64,000 bases of DNA from Nocardia transvalensis (GTDB lineage: Bacteria > Actinomycetota > Actinomycetes > Mycobacteriales > Mycobacteriaceae), in assembly GCF_015477765.1 (NCBI RefSeq), contig NZ_JADLQQ010000013.1, positions 62,001 to 126,000 on the forward strand, written 5' to 3'. This document shows positions 41,866-49,953 of the stretch, piece after piece. The position numbers and the translations under genes are program-made. The number at the start of each line of letters is the position of its first letter. The stretch's first letter is position 1. The notes beneath the pieces are model-generated. The model did not search any database, was not told the origin of the DNA, and saw nothing but the letters and a program-made list of their open reading frames with translations.

Positions 41866-42900
41866 CTATCGATACGGCTGGTCCCCGGGCCTGCTGCCGG
41901 AGAACGAGGCCGGGTGGAATTCGAGAAGGCAGCGTTGATCGGTCAGCTCGGTCACCGTGTTCAGGATCAGGCCGTGGGTCGCGGCGAGCGCGCGGAATTC
42001 GTCGATTCGCCGCTCACGGCCGCCGTACATTACGAGCATGGCCAGGTTGAATTCGCTGGTGGCCCGTACGTCTCCGACCGGTTCGACGACCAGCACGCGC
42101 CCGGCCGGGTGAACAGCCTCGACGCATCGGGTCAGGATGCGGTGGGCGTGTTCGTCGTCCCAGTCGTGGAGGATGTCGACCAACAAATAGGCGTCCGCTC
42201 CGGCCGGGAGCGGATCGAAGAAGCTGCCCGCCGTGACCTGCGTCCGGCCCTCCAGACCGTGAGCGCTGAAGGTGCGATGCGCTTGGGCTGCAGTGGGTTC
42301 GAGATCGACCAGGTGGCCGCGCATCCGAGGGTGGGCGGCCAGGATCGCGGCGAGCACGCTGCCCTGGCCACCACCCACATCGACAATGGTGGAAAACCGT
42401 GACCAATCGAAATCGGTGACGATTTGCGGAATCTGGTCGCGGAACCGGTGGGTCATCTGTCGGTCGAACGACTCACGCAGGTGCGGGAATTCGGCCAGAT
42501 CGGCCCAGAAGTCCCGCCCGTAGCGATGCGGGTACGCCGCTTTGCCGGTTGTGATGCTGTGGGCCAGTTCGACGAATGCCAGCTCGGCGCGACCACCCGC
42601 GGCGTCCAGATGCAAAAGATCGGTCAGGCCATTGTCGGCAGCGGCACACAGGTTGGCTCCGTATTCGGTAGTCCGGTAGCCGGTAGGAGTCGATTCGAGG
42701 ACTCCGAGGGCCGCGAGGTGGCCCAGCAACAGATCGAGTGCGACCGGAGCAACGGCAAGCTCGGCCGCGACATCATCGACGCACGCGCCAGCGCCGAGAA
42801 ACCGATCCGGCAGCCCCAGAGTTACCGCAACCCGCAGCGCCATGGGGGTAGCCAGCCCGGCCATGCGCCGGATCGAATTCGTATCGTCGTTGCGTCCCAC
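41866..42900 (-). CDS. SAM-dependent O-methyltransferase (plant-type, secondary-metabolite class)
   Basis: A 344-residue methyltransferase. The winged-helix dimerisation domain covers residues 1-100. The SAM site is STIVDVGGGQGSVLAAIL, and DILHDWDDE carries the catalytic His typical of polyketide/quinone O-methyltransferases. It starts at a GTG and is divergent, across 110 bases, from the LLM oxidoreductase gene, suggesting a shared small-molecule pathway. The substrate is unknown. Confidence 0.87.
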   Translation of the reverse strand: MGRNDDTNSIRRMAGLATPMALRVAVTLGLPDRFLGAGACVDDVAAELAVAPVALDLLLGHLAALGVLESTPTGYRTTEYGANLCAAADNGLTDLLHLDAAGGRAELAFVELAHSITTGKAAYPHRYGRDFWADLAEFPHLRESFDRQMTHRFRDQIPQIVTDFDWSRFSTIVDVGGGQGSVLAAILAAHPRMRGHLVDLEPTAAQAHRTFSAHGLEGRTQVTAGSFFDPLPAGADAYLLVDILHDWDDEHAHRILTRCVEAVHPAGRVLVVEPVGDVRATSEFNLAMLVMYGGRERRIDEFRALAATHGLILNTVTELTDQRCLLEFHPASFSGSRPGDQPYR

Positions 42901-43010
42901 AAGGATTCACTCTGCTCCGCCTGTCAACCGAAAATCGGCTGGATGATCGGGCAAGGGCGCGGTGTTGTCGCTGACCGAGAAAGCGTCGTTCATCGAGAGG
43001 AGCCGCCCCC

Positions 43011-43850
43011 ATGCGTCTGCACGTCGTCCTTCCGGACGAATCGGCCGCAATGCCCGTGTCCCAGCTTGTGGAGCTCGCCCAGGAAGCGGAGGCTCTGGGC
43101 TTCGCCGGAGTCTGGCTCCCGGATCACGTCCTGCCGCCCGCCGAGTACGGCCCCGTTTACGGCGGCGTCTACGAACCTCTGATGACGCTCGCCCATGTGG
43201 CGGCGGCGACCAGCCGTGTCACCCTCGGCACGTCGGTGCTGATCCTGCCCTTGCGCGAACCCATCCTGTTGGCCAAGCAGGCCGCCACACTGGCCCATCT
43301 GAGCGGCGACCGGTTCGTCTTGGGCGTCGGCGTCGGATGGCAGCCCTACGAGTTCGAGGCCGTCGGAGCGGATTTCGCCGAGCGTGGGGCCATCACAACT
43401 GCGGCGCTGCAGCTCATCCGCCGGTTGCATACCGGGGCAGGCGGCCCGTACGCCGACAACCACTATGCCTTCGACGAACGCGCGGTCTTCCAGCCCGTCC
43501 CCGCGACGCCGGTACCGCTGCTGATCGGCGGCAATTCCGATGCCGCACTGCGCCGTGCCGCACTCGTCGGCGACATGTGGCAGGGCGTCGGCCTCACCCC
43601 CGCGCAGTTCGCCACACGCCGAGACCGACTGCGGGAACTGGGTGGGGACAAGGTGTCGGCGGGAACCCGCGACACCTGGAACGACGACGCACAATCGATC
43701 GACGACGTGGTCGAGCGGATACGGGAGTGGGCCGAGGTCGGCCCCGACGACCTGGGACTGCACTTCGGCCCTGTCGAGGGATTCGGACGACGTATGCGGG
43801 CCCTGGCGGCCCGGCTGCCCGAGCTGCACAGCGACGGCGCCGGCCGCTGA
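43011..43850 (+). CDS. LLM-class F420-dependent oxidoreductase
   Basis: A 279-residue luciferase-like TIM barrel (ELAQEAEALGFAGVWLPDHV; TLGTSVLILPLREPILLAKQ; GVGVGWQPYEFEAVG). The cis-peptide/phosphate region and the LIGGNSDAALRRAA end match the F420 subgroup TIGR03619. GAGAGGAG lies upstream of the ATG. It would reduce or dehydrogenate an unknown substrate with coenzyme F420. Confidence 0.85.
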   Translation: MRLHVVLPDESAAMPVSQLVELAQEAEALGFAGVWLPDHVLPPAEYGPVYGGVYEPLMTLAHVAAATSRVTLGTSVLILPLREPILLAKQAATLAHLSGDRFVLGVGVGWQPYEFEAVGADFAERGAITTAALQLIRRLHTGAGGPYADNHYAFDERAVFQPVPATPVPLLIGGNSDAALRRAALVGDMWQGVGLTPAQFATRRDRLRELGGDKVSAGTRDTWNDDAQSIDDVVERIREWAEVGPDDLGLHFGPVEGFGRRMRALAARLPELHSDGAGR

Positions 43851-43980
43851 TGCGAAACCTTCGACAGCGAGGGGTGATGAGCGGTTCGGCGGAGACCGTG
43901 GTGTAGTGGGGGCGACGGAGACCAGAGAGAGGATATGGGTGGGGGAAGGGACGTAATCTTGTCGGTCCCGCGAGTGCCTT

Positions 43981-44262
43981 GTGGGTGCTCGGCGCCGGTG
44001 CGGGGGCTGCACTTACCGGCGGTCGAAGAGGGTCAACGGGTTCGATCAGCATCGGGTGCGGATCGAGGTCGGATTCGTGCATCCGGAGACCGGCGTCGAC
44101 CATCAGCTCCGGAAGGAATATCTGTTCTGGGAGCTTCGTGGCAGAACCGCCCAGGCGCTGCATGCCCGGTTTCCGGAAGGCGCCTCGGTACCGATGCTGG
44201 TGCGCGGGCGGTCCGTGGCCCTCGATCTTCCGGAGCGGCCGGTCTGGACCGATATCTGGTGA
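43981..44262 (+). CDS. Hypothetical protein, start uncertain
   Basis: The C-terminal 65 codons (RIEVGFVHPETGVDHQLRKE to the terminal WTDIW) look like real coding sequence by codon bias. The first 25 codons (GARRRCGGCTYRRSK) do not, and a TAA lies in frame at 43954. It may be a short gene starting at GTG 43981 or 44056, or a 5'-truncated remnant. No ribosome site supports any start. Confidence 0.4.
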   Translation: MGARRRCGGCTYRRSKRVNGFDQHRVRIEVGFVHPETGVDHQLRKEYLFWELRGRTAQALHARFPEGASVPMLVRGRSVALDLPERPVWTDIW

Positions 44263-44271
44263 CGGCAGTGG

Positions 44272-45462
44272 TCATTCGGTGCCGAGCTGGAAAACCGTTG
44301 TCTGACGGTAGGTCTGGCCGGGGTTCAATCTGGTGGTGGGGAAGTCGGGATGGTTGGGTGAGTCCGGGAAGTGCTGGGCTTCCAGTGCCAGCCCGGCGCC
44401 CTGGCGGTAGGCGCGGCCGCTGGTTCCGGTGAAGGCTCCGGCAAGGAAATTGCCGGAGTAGAACTGGATTCCGGGTTCGGTCGTGTGCACGGTCAGGACG
44501 CGGCCGGACGCCGGGTCCTGTACCGTGGCCGCCCGCACCAGCGAGGTGTCGTCGCTGCGGTTGAGCACCCAGTTCAGGTCGTATCCCTGGCCGGTCAGCA
44601 ACTGTGGATCGGCGGCGGTGATCCGGGAGCCGATCGCGGTCGGGGTGGTGAAATCCATCGGCGTGCCGTGTACGGGAGCGAGTTGCCCGGTGGGGATCTG
44701 GGTTTGATCGGTGGGGGTGTATCGATCGGCGTTCAGGGTGAGCTTGTGATCGTAGATGTCGAGCGCCGACTCCCCCGCGAGGTTCCAGTACGTGTGGTTG
44801 GTCAGATTCACCACGGTCGGTGCGTCGGTGGTGGCACCGTAATCGATCGTCAGCCGGTTGTCGCGGTCGAGGGTGTAGGTGACGGTCGTGGTGAGCGATC
44901 CGGGGTAGCCCATTTCCCCTGCGGGACTGACGTATTGCAGCCGCAGCCCGGCCGTGTCGGCGCCGCTCTGCGGGGTCGCCTGCCACACCTTCTGATCGAA
45001 GCCGGAGGTTCCGCCATGCAGGCTGTTGCCGTTGTTGTTCACCGGGACGTGGTACTCGACGCCGTCGAGGCTGAAGGTGCCCTTGGCGATGCGGTTGGCG
45101 TAGCGACCCGCGATGGCGCCGAAATACGGTTTGCTGTCGAAGGTATTGCTGGCCAGATATCCGTCCAGGGTCGGAAATCCGAGCACCACGTTGTCGACGC
45201 GACCGCCCCGATCGGGTGCCTCGAGCGACTGAATGATGCCGCCGTAGTCGAGAATCCCCACCCGCATCCCCCGGCCGTTGGACAGCGTGTAGCGGCTCAC
45301 CTGGGTGTCGTTCACCCGGCCGAATGGCTCACTGGTGATCGTCGGCGCCTGCTGCGCGGGGGTAGCAGTGTCGCCCGCCGGAGTGGTCGTCGTATCGCCG
45401 CACGCCGCCACACCCGCCACGCCGACGAGTGCCAGCGCCCGGAGAAAAACGTTGCCGCGCAT
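44272..45462 (-). CDS. Aldose 1-epimerase lipoprotein (galactose mutarotase family)
   Basis: A 396-residue exported mutarotase. The lipobox is GVAGVAACG. Catalytic features are NNGNSLHGG (His), NLTNHTYWNLAG (His), a conserved Asp in GQGYDLNWVL and the catalytic Glu in LALEAQHFPDSPNHPDFP. Most mutarotases are cytoplasmic; this one carries a signal, as some actinobacterial members do. GAGGGG precedes the ATG at 45462. It would interconvert sugar anomers outside the membrane. No sugar-transport gene is adjacent. Confidence 0.9.
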   Translation of the reverse strand: MRGNVFLRALALVGVAGVAACGDTTTTPAGDTATPAQQAPTITSEPFGRVNDTQVSRYTLSNGRGMRVGILDYGGIIQSLEAPDRGGRVDNVVLGFPTLDGYLASNTFDSKPYFGAIAGRYANRIAKGTFSLDGVEYHVPVNNNGNSLHGGTSGFDQKVWQATPQSGADTAGLRLQYVSPAGEMGYPGSLTTTVTYTLDRDNRLTIDYGATTDAPTVVNLTNHTYWNLAGESALDIYDHKLTLNADRYTPTDQTQIPTGQLAPVHGTPMDFTTPTAIGSRITAADPQLLTGQGYDLNWVLNRSDDTSLVRAATVQDPASGRVLTVHTTEPGIQFYSGNFLAGAFTGTSGRAYRQGAGLALEAQHFPDSPNHPDFPTTRLNPGQTYRQTTVFQLGTE

Positions 45463-45496
45463 GACCACCCCTCACATATCCGCCCTAGGCATGCCA

Positions 45497-46444
45497 TTAT
45501 CGGCCCGCCGTATCCTTCCCGCGTTGAATTCCGGATACGACCCCGGCGACGTCCGCGGTCCCGGTACGGGCAGGTTGGGTCGCACGTGACTGAGCGAGGA
45601 CGACGGCCGCGATCAGCACCGCCGCTCCGATCAGTTGCAGCGGCTCCAGCGACTGGTGCAGGAACACGTAGCCGAGCACGGTCGCGCACAGCGGTGTAGC
45701 CAAGGCCAGCAGCGAAACCGCCAACGCGGGCAACCGGGAGATGCCGCGGAACCACAGGGCGTAGGCGAACATGGCACCGATGACGCTCAAGTAGAGGAAA
45801 CCACCGGCATTTCGCCACGTCAGATGGTCCGGCAAAGCCTCACTGACCACCGTGATCGGCAGCAGCACAAGGCCACCGGCGGTGAGCTGCCAGCCGGTGA
45901 ACGTCAACAGTGTCACCTCGGACGGGCGACCCCACCGCTTGGTCAACACGATCCCGACGGCCATGCTCAGCGCGCCCAGAACACCGGCAAGGATGCCGAT
46001 GCTGTCCAGATGCACGCCCGGCCCGAGCACGAGGAATGCGACCCCCACGATGCCCAGCACGCACGAAACGATATGCACGGCCCGGATTTTCTCCCTCAGC
46101 AATACACCACCGAGCAGAAGAACGATCATCGGCTGCGTGGACATGACCAGCGCGGCCATCCCACCCGGCAGGTGGTATGCGGCGACGAACAACAGGTAGA
46201 AGAACGCGCCGATGTTGAGCACGCCGAGAACAATGGCGCGCCACCACCACGACCCCCTGGGCAGGACGCGGCCGACCGACAGCAGCACGAGCCCCGCGGG
46301 CAGTGCACGGACGGTGGCCGCCAGCAGCGGCCGGTCGGGCGGCAGGAACTCGGTCGTGACCAGATAGGTGGAACCCCAGATAGCAGGGGCCAACGCGGTC
46401 GATGCGGAGGTGGCAGCGATCGGCTGGGAAGCAACGTCAGGCAT
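45497..46444 (-). CDS. EamA/DMT-family transporter
   Basis: A 315-residue membrane protein with ten hydrophobic segments in two EamA repeats (AIWGSTYLVTTEFLPPDRP; AMFAYALWFRGISRLPALAV). DMT exporters move amino acids or drugs. I use the ATG at 46444; a frame extending to 46501 would run into the divergent CGNR gene. The divergent start lies only 26 bases away. Confidence 0.85.
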   Translation of the reverse strand: MPDVASQPIAATSASTALAPAIWGSTYLVTTEFLPPDRPLLAATVRALPAGLVLLSVGRVLPRGSWWWRAIVLGVLNIGAFFYLLFVAAYHLPGGMAALVMSTQPMIVLLLGGVLLREKIRAVHIVSCVLGIVGVAFLVLGPGVHLDSIGILAGVLGALSMAVGIVLTKRWGRPSEVTLLTFTGWQLTAGGLVLLPITVVSEALPDHLTWRNAGGFLYLSVIGAMFAYALWFRGISRLPALAVSLLALATPLCATVLGYVFLHQSLEPLQLIGAAVLIAAVVLAQSRATQPARTGTADVAGVVSGIQRGKDTAGR

Positions 46445-46470
46445 ACCTGAGACTGTGCTGTAATGGGCTT

Positions 46471-46998
46471 GTGCATGAGAACCATTACTACGGCGGTGCA
46501 CTCGATCTCGTGACCAACCTCACCAATCACCCACCCACTCATCCCGACGAGATCACCAGGCAGTGGCACAGCGCCGGTCTCGGCACCGGAGCGAAGGCCG
46601 ACGCCCGAGACTTGGCCGAGATACGCGAATTCCTGGTTCGATGGGCCGAGGTGATCGACGCGGACACCGAGGAAACCCGCGTGCGCCTGCTCAACGCATT
46701 ACTGGCCGAGACGGCCGCCTATCCGCGAATCACCGATCATGACAACACCGGCTGGCACCTGCACTACCAAGACGACGACGAGCACCTGGCGGCCGTGTTT
46801 CGCACGGTGACGGTGGTAGCCGCCGCCAAGCATTTGACGCAGTACGGCCTGCATCGGCTCGGCCGCTGCGCCCTTACCGAGTGTGCGCGCGCCTTCGTCG
46901 ACATGACTCGAGGAGGGCGACAACGCTACTGCACCCGAGCATGCGCGAACCGAGATGCGGTGCGCCGCCACCGCGCAAGGGCCGGAAAAGGCAAGTAA
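46471..46998 (+). CDS. CGNR zinc-finger (ABATE) protein, putative regulator
   Basis: A 175-residue protein. The N-terminal ABATE-like helical domain is followed by the zinc finger CALTECAR...YCTRACANRDAVRRHR, where four Cys bind zinc and CANR replaces CGNR. The family is thought to regulate a neighbouring gene. The GTG at 46471 lies 26 bases from the EamA start, so control of that exporter is likely. There is no ribosome site, suggesting leaderless translation. Confidence 0.8.
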   Translation: MHENHYYGGALDLVTNLTNHPPTHPDEITRQWHSAGLGTGAKADARDLAEIREFLVRWAEVIDADTEETRVRLLNALLAETAAYPRITDHDNTGWHLHYQDDDEHLAAVFRTVTVVAAAKHLTQYGLHRLGRCALTECARAFVDMTRGGRQRYCTRACANRDAVRRHRARAGKGK

Positions 46999-47014
46999 CC
47001 GGCTAGGGTCGTGT

Positions 47015-47473
47015 CTAGCTGTACCCGTCTCGCATGTGCGGGTCGCCGAAATCGATATGTCCGTGCCAGTCCCCCAAGGGATCTCCGACATCGGCATCAT
47101 CGCGGAACAACGACGTCTCGGTGCGCGAACGCAACGCGAACACGGCGGCGTCGGACCGGGCGAGGAACGCTTCTGCCCGCGGCGGCAGGACCACGTTCAG
47201 CTCGGTGGGCGTGTTCTCCAGAAATCGAATGGTCACGTTCTCCGGCAGATCGGTGTCGGCCGGCAACTCCCGCAACACACTGTCGGGTTCGGCGAGTAGC
47301 CGGGCGCGGAACCGCTCGTCGGCCATGGACAGCATGGCCAACTTGAGCAGCACCTTGCTCTCGTACCTCGCATCCTGAATGAAGAGGTTCTCGCGCCAGA
47401 GGCGAAGAATCCGCCGCTCGTCGTCGCTCAGTCCCTCGTAGGCGTCCGATGATGTTCCGCCGGTGTCACTCAC
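47015..47473 (-). CDS. Candidate RiPP precursor with NHLP (nitrile-hydratase-type) leader
   Basis: A 152-residue protein. Residues about 40-98 (LLKLAMLSMADERFRARLL, PDSVLREL, DLPENVTIRFLENTPTELN, VVLPP) match the nitrile-hydratase-alpha-like leader fold used by proteusin and related precursors. The metal-binding VCTLC motif of real nitrile hydratase is absent. Residues 99-152 form a variable tail rich in Asp, Gly and His, ending GDWHGHIDFGDPHMRDGYS. The GTG overlaps the TGA of the JmjC oxygenase gene (GTGA), so enzyme and peptide are translationally coupled. That the tail is a modified core is inference; no Cys-based cyclisation is possible, as it has none. Confidence 0.7.
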   Translation of the reverse strand: MSDTGGTSSDAYEGLSDDERRILRLWRENLFIQDARYESKVLLKLAMLSMADERFRARLLAEPDSVLRELPADTDLPENVTIRFLENTPTELNVVLPPRAEAFLARSDAAVFALRSRTETSLFRDDADVGDPLGDWHGHIDFGDPHMRDGYS

Positions 47474-48696
47474 GACCCGACCTCCTCCGTGTTGGAGACG
47501 CCCAGTAGCCCCTCGCTCACCAGCCGGGTTACCAGGGCGATCTTTTCCGCGTCGGACAAGCCTCCGGGCAGCTCACCGACCGAGAATCTCTCGTGTTCCG
47601 CGATGAATATCAGTGGCGCCTCCAATCGGAGGGGTCCCGAGACGTAGTTCGAGGCGAACTCGATGACTGCTTCCGTGGGCGACGTTCGAACCAAGCAGAG
47701 AGCGCTGGGATCACGAAATATCATGGAGTTCTCGTCCAGGTCTGCGGTCGCATCGATGCTGGAGAACTGGTGAGACACCCCAGGTTTCGCGCGCGCGATC
47801 AGCCGCCTTGCGAGCTGCTGTTTGGCTTGCTCGGTCAGGACCCCCGACGTGAGCGCCGACGCCAGCACGTCCACCAGCTCGCAGATCATCCCCGGCTCGA
47901 ACGATGTGTCGATGAAACCGATCGGTAGCGCCCTGCGCAGGCCCACCTGTTCGGTCGCGAGGACACCGATCGCCGCCTCGAGGAAATCCGCCCACGTGAA
48001 GACATGGATGCCTATCGTCAGATGCAGCGACGACGACGCGGCCGTTGTGGTCGCTTCGTGCGGAAATCCCCGCGGGATATAAAGAAGGTCACCGCGTTTC
48101 AGCGAGTACTCGTGACAGCCGGACAGCTTCTCGGGTGGACGGGGCTTGTCCGACGGCAGCGGAAGTTCGTACTGGGCAGACGCGACGCGCCAATCCTTGG
48201 AGCCAGTCAGCTGCAGGATGAAGACATCGTGAGTGTCGACATGCGGCAGGAAACCTTGCCTGCCGCGAGGAGTGAAATAGAGATTCGCACCGACTCGGTG
48301 ATGCAGAGCGGCCTCGAGGGCGCCACACAGCTGTGCTACCGGCGAGGATTTTCGATGTATCCGATTCACCACCACCGAATAACCCATGCTGTAGTACCGG
48401 TAGACGGCTTGGATGTCGAGAAGACCGTGAGCGTCCAGCGGTACGGGATGCTGCGTGACGGTGCGATCGACACCGGCCCGAACGAGTCGTGCATCGTCCT
48501 CGGACCGGATGGTCGTGGCGAGTAGATCATCGATCGTCTCGACATCGGGCAAACCGCTGAGATACGCGGGCGCACCCCTTCGGACGAACACCGGCTGTTT
48601 TTCCCAGTGGCTCTGCAGAAAGTCCTCGGATCTCAGGGGATCCAGGAAACGATCCAGGCTGAGGGAGTGTAAGCGGGAGCGGCCATCAGCCAGCAT
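47470..48696 (-). CDS. JmjC/cupin_4 2-oxoglutarate-Fe(II) oxygenase (ribosomal-oxygenase-like)
   Basis: A 408-residue oxygenase. Residues 140-235 form the double-stranded beta-helix: the iron ligands are His152, Asp154 (FLPHVDTHD) and His213 (LLYIPRGFPHEA), and Lys167 in GSKDWRV is placed for 2-oxoglutarate. The N-terminal and C-terminal helical parts match ROXA/MINA53/NO66-type proteins, which hydroxylate Arg or His of ribosomal proteins. Here the coupled gene encodes a leader-type peptide instead. The ATG lies 3 bases after the HxlR stop, with GAGGA too close to be a normal ribosome site, so re-initiation is likely. Confidence 0.85.
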   Translation of the reverse strand: MLADGRSRLHSLSLDRFLDPLRSEDFLQSHWEKQPVFVRRGAPAYLSGLPDVETIDDLLATTIRSEDDARLVRAGVDRTVTQHPVPLDAHGLLDIQAVYRYYSMGYSVVVNRIHRKSSPVAQLCGALEAALHHRVGANLYFTPRGRQGFLPHVDTHDVFILQLTGSKDWRVASAQYELPLPSDKPRPPEKLSGCHEYSLKRGDLLYIPRGFPHEATTTAASSSLHLTIGIHVFTWADFLEAAIGVLATEQVGLRRALPIGFIDTSFEPGMICELVDVLASALTSGVLTEQAKQQLARRLIARAKPGVSHQFSSIDATADLDENSMIFRDPSALCLVRTSPTEAVIEFASNYVSGPLRLEAPLIFIAEHERFSVGELPGGLSDAEKIALVTRLVSEGLLGVSNTEEVGS

Positions 48697-48699
48697 TCC

Positions 48700-49239
48700 T
48701 CAAGGCTCGCACCTCGATTCGCGCTCGGCAACTGCCTGGTGATAGGCGGCCGTCAGTTCCGCGAGCACTCCGTCTTCGGGTGTCGGCGCTCCGGACAGGT
48801 GGGTGGCGCGGAGTTCGGCCATGAATCGCTCCCAGAGCGGGGGACCACCCACGGCCAGCAGTTCGGCTCGCACCGTCAGTTCCGGCTCTGTGTCCAACCA
48901 GCGTGCGCCCCAGGCGCCGAGCTGAGCCATCACCGGGACGAGCTGGATCGCCGCCTCGGTGAGACGGTATTCGACCTTCTGACGGTGGCTCGGATCGTCG
49001 TGGCGGGTGAGCAGGCCCGCGTCGACGAGTTTCGACAGGCGCGAGGCCAGGATGTTCGACGCGATGCCCTCGAGGGATGCGGCGAGCAGTTCCCGAAAGT
49101 GGGTGCTGCCGCCGAACATGATGTCGCGCAGGACGATCAGGCTCCACCGGTCCCCGAGGAGCTCGACCGTCATATTGATCGGACAGCCCGACTTGCCCGG
49201 TGCCACCGGGAGCTTGTCGCGAAAAACTGGTTGCGCCAC
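48700..49239 (-). CDS. HxlR-family transcriptional regulator
   Basis: A 179-residue regulator. CPINMTVELLGDRWSLIVLR is the HxlR signature, with Cys19 as the possible redox or electrophile sensor. The winged helix runs through GIASNILASRLSKLVDAGLL and the wing PSHRQKVEYRLTEAA. A C-terminal extension of about 65 residues is longer than minimal HxlR proteins. It heads the operon with the oxygenase and the peptide and is divergent from the dihydrofolate-reductase-like gene, with a perfect palindrome between them. Confidence 0.9.
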   Translation of the reverse strand: MAQPVFRDKLPVAPGKSGCPINMTVELLGDRWSLIVLRDIMFGGSTHFRELLAASLEGIASNILASRLSKLVDAGLLTRHDDPSHRQKVEYRLTEAAIQLVPVMAQLGAWGARWLDTEPELTVRAELLAVGGPPLWERFMAELRATHLSGAPTPEDGVLAELTAAYHQAVAERESRCEP

Positions 49240-49264
49240 GGGATCAGTCTAGGTAGATTCCAAA

Positions 49265-49285
49265 CTGATTGCATATTGCAATCAG
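49265..49285. promoter_or_regulatory. HxlR operator
   Basis: CTGATTGCA and TGCAATCAG are a perfect 9-bp inverted repeat around TAT, 25 bases from the hxlR start and 11 from the divergent reductase start. HxlR proteins bind such A/T-containing palindromes in divergent promoters. Confidence 0.75.
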
Positions 49286-49296
49286 AAAGGGTTGCG

Positions 49297-49941
49297 ATGA
49301 CACAGTTGGTCCGCGTTCAAAACTTCAGTGTGTCCAGCGACGGATACGGTGCGGGGGAGGGACAAAGCCTCGATCGCCCGTTCGGCCACGCCGACCCGGG
49401 TGCGCTGTTCTTCTGGGGAGGCGCCACCGCTCACTGGCCCACCCGGACCGATCCCGGAGGGACCTACGGCCTCGACGACTACCTCGTTCGCGACTGGCAC
49501 CGCAACATCGGCGCCGAGATCATGGGGCGCAACAAATTCGGTCCGCAGCGGGGCCCATGGGAGAACTGCGACTGGCAGGGATGGTGGGGCGACGAACCCC
49601 CGTTCCACACACCGGTATTCGTCCTGACCCACCATGTTCGGCCCTCGTTCACGCTGGGCGACACCACATTCCATTTCCTCGATGCATCTCCGAAGGAAGC
49701 GCTGGCGCAGGCATTCGCCGCCGCCGACGGCAAGGACGTGCGCATCGGCGGCGGCGTGGCCACGGTCCGGGAATTCCTCGACGCCGATCTCATCGACACG
49801 ATGCATATCGTCGTCGCACCGGTCGAACTCGGCCTCGGTGAGAGGTTGTGGGCCAGTCCCGACGACCTTGCCGACCGGTTTCATCTGGAGCGGATCGAGA
49901 GCCCGAGCGGGGTGATGCATCACTTCTTCTGGCGGAAGTGA
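49297..49941 (+). CDS. Dihydrofolate-reductase-family (RibD C-terminal) protein
   Basis: A 214-residue protein of the RibD_C/DHFR-like fold. It has an NADPH-site Met-Gly (EIMGRNKFG), PVFVLTHH and IGGGVATVREFLDADLIDTM. It is not the housekeeping DHFR (different start and spacing) and its substrate is unknown. AAAGG precedes the ATG. It is controlled from the same operator as the HxlR operon. Confidence 0.85.
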   Translation: MTQLVRVQNFSVSSDGYGAGEGQSLDRPFGHADPGALFFWGGATAHWPTRTDPGGTYGLDDYLVRDWHRNIGAEIMGRNKFGPQRGPWENCDWQGWWGDEPPFHTPVFVLTHHVRPSFTLGDTTFHFLDASPKEALAQAFAAADGKDVRIGGGVATVREFLDADLIDTMHIVVAPVELGLGERLWASPDDLADRFHLERIESPSGVMHHFFWRK

Positions 49942-49953
49942 CCGCCACCGGAC

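Noticed and set aside
47015..47473. Nitrile hydratase alpha subunit
   Set aside because: The metal-binding Cys motif is missing, no beta subunit is present, and the protein is shorter. Only the leader-like segment is shared.
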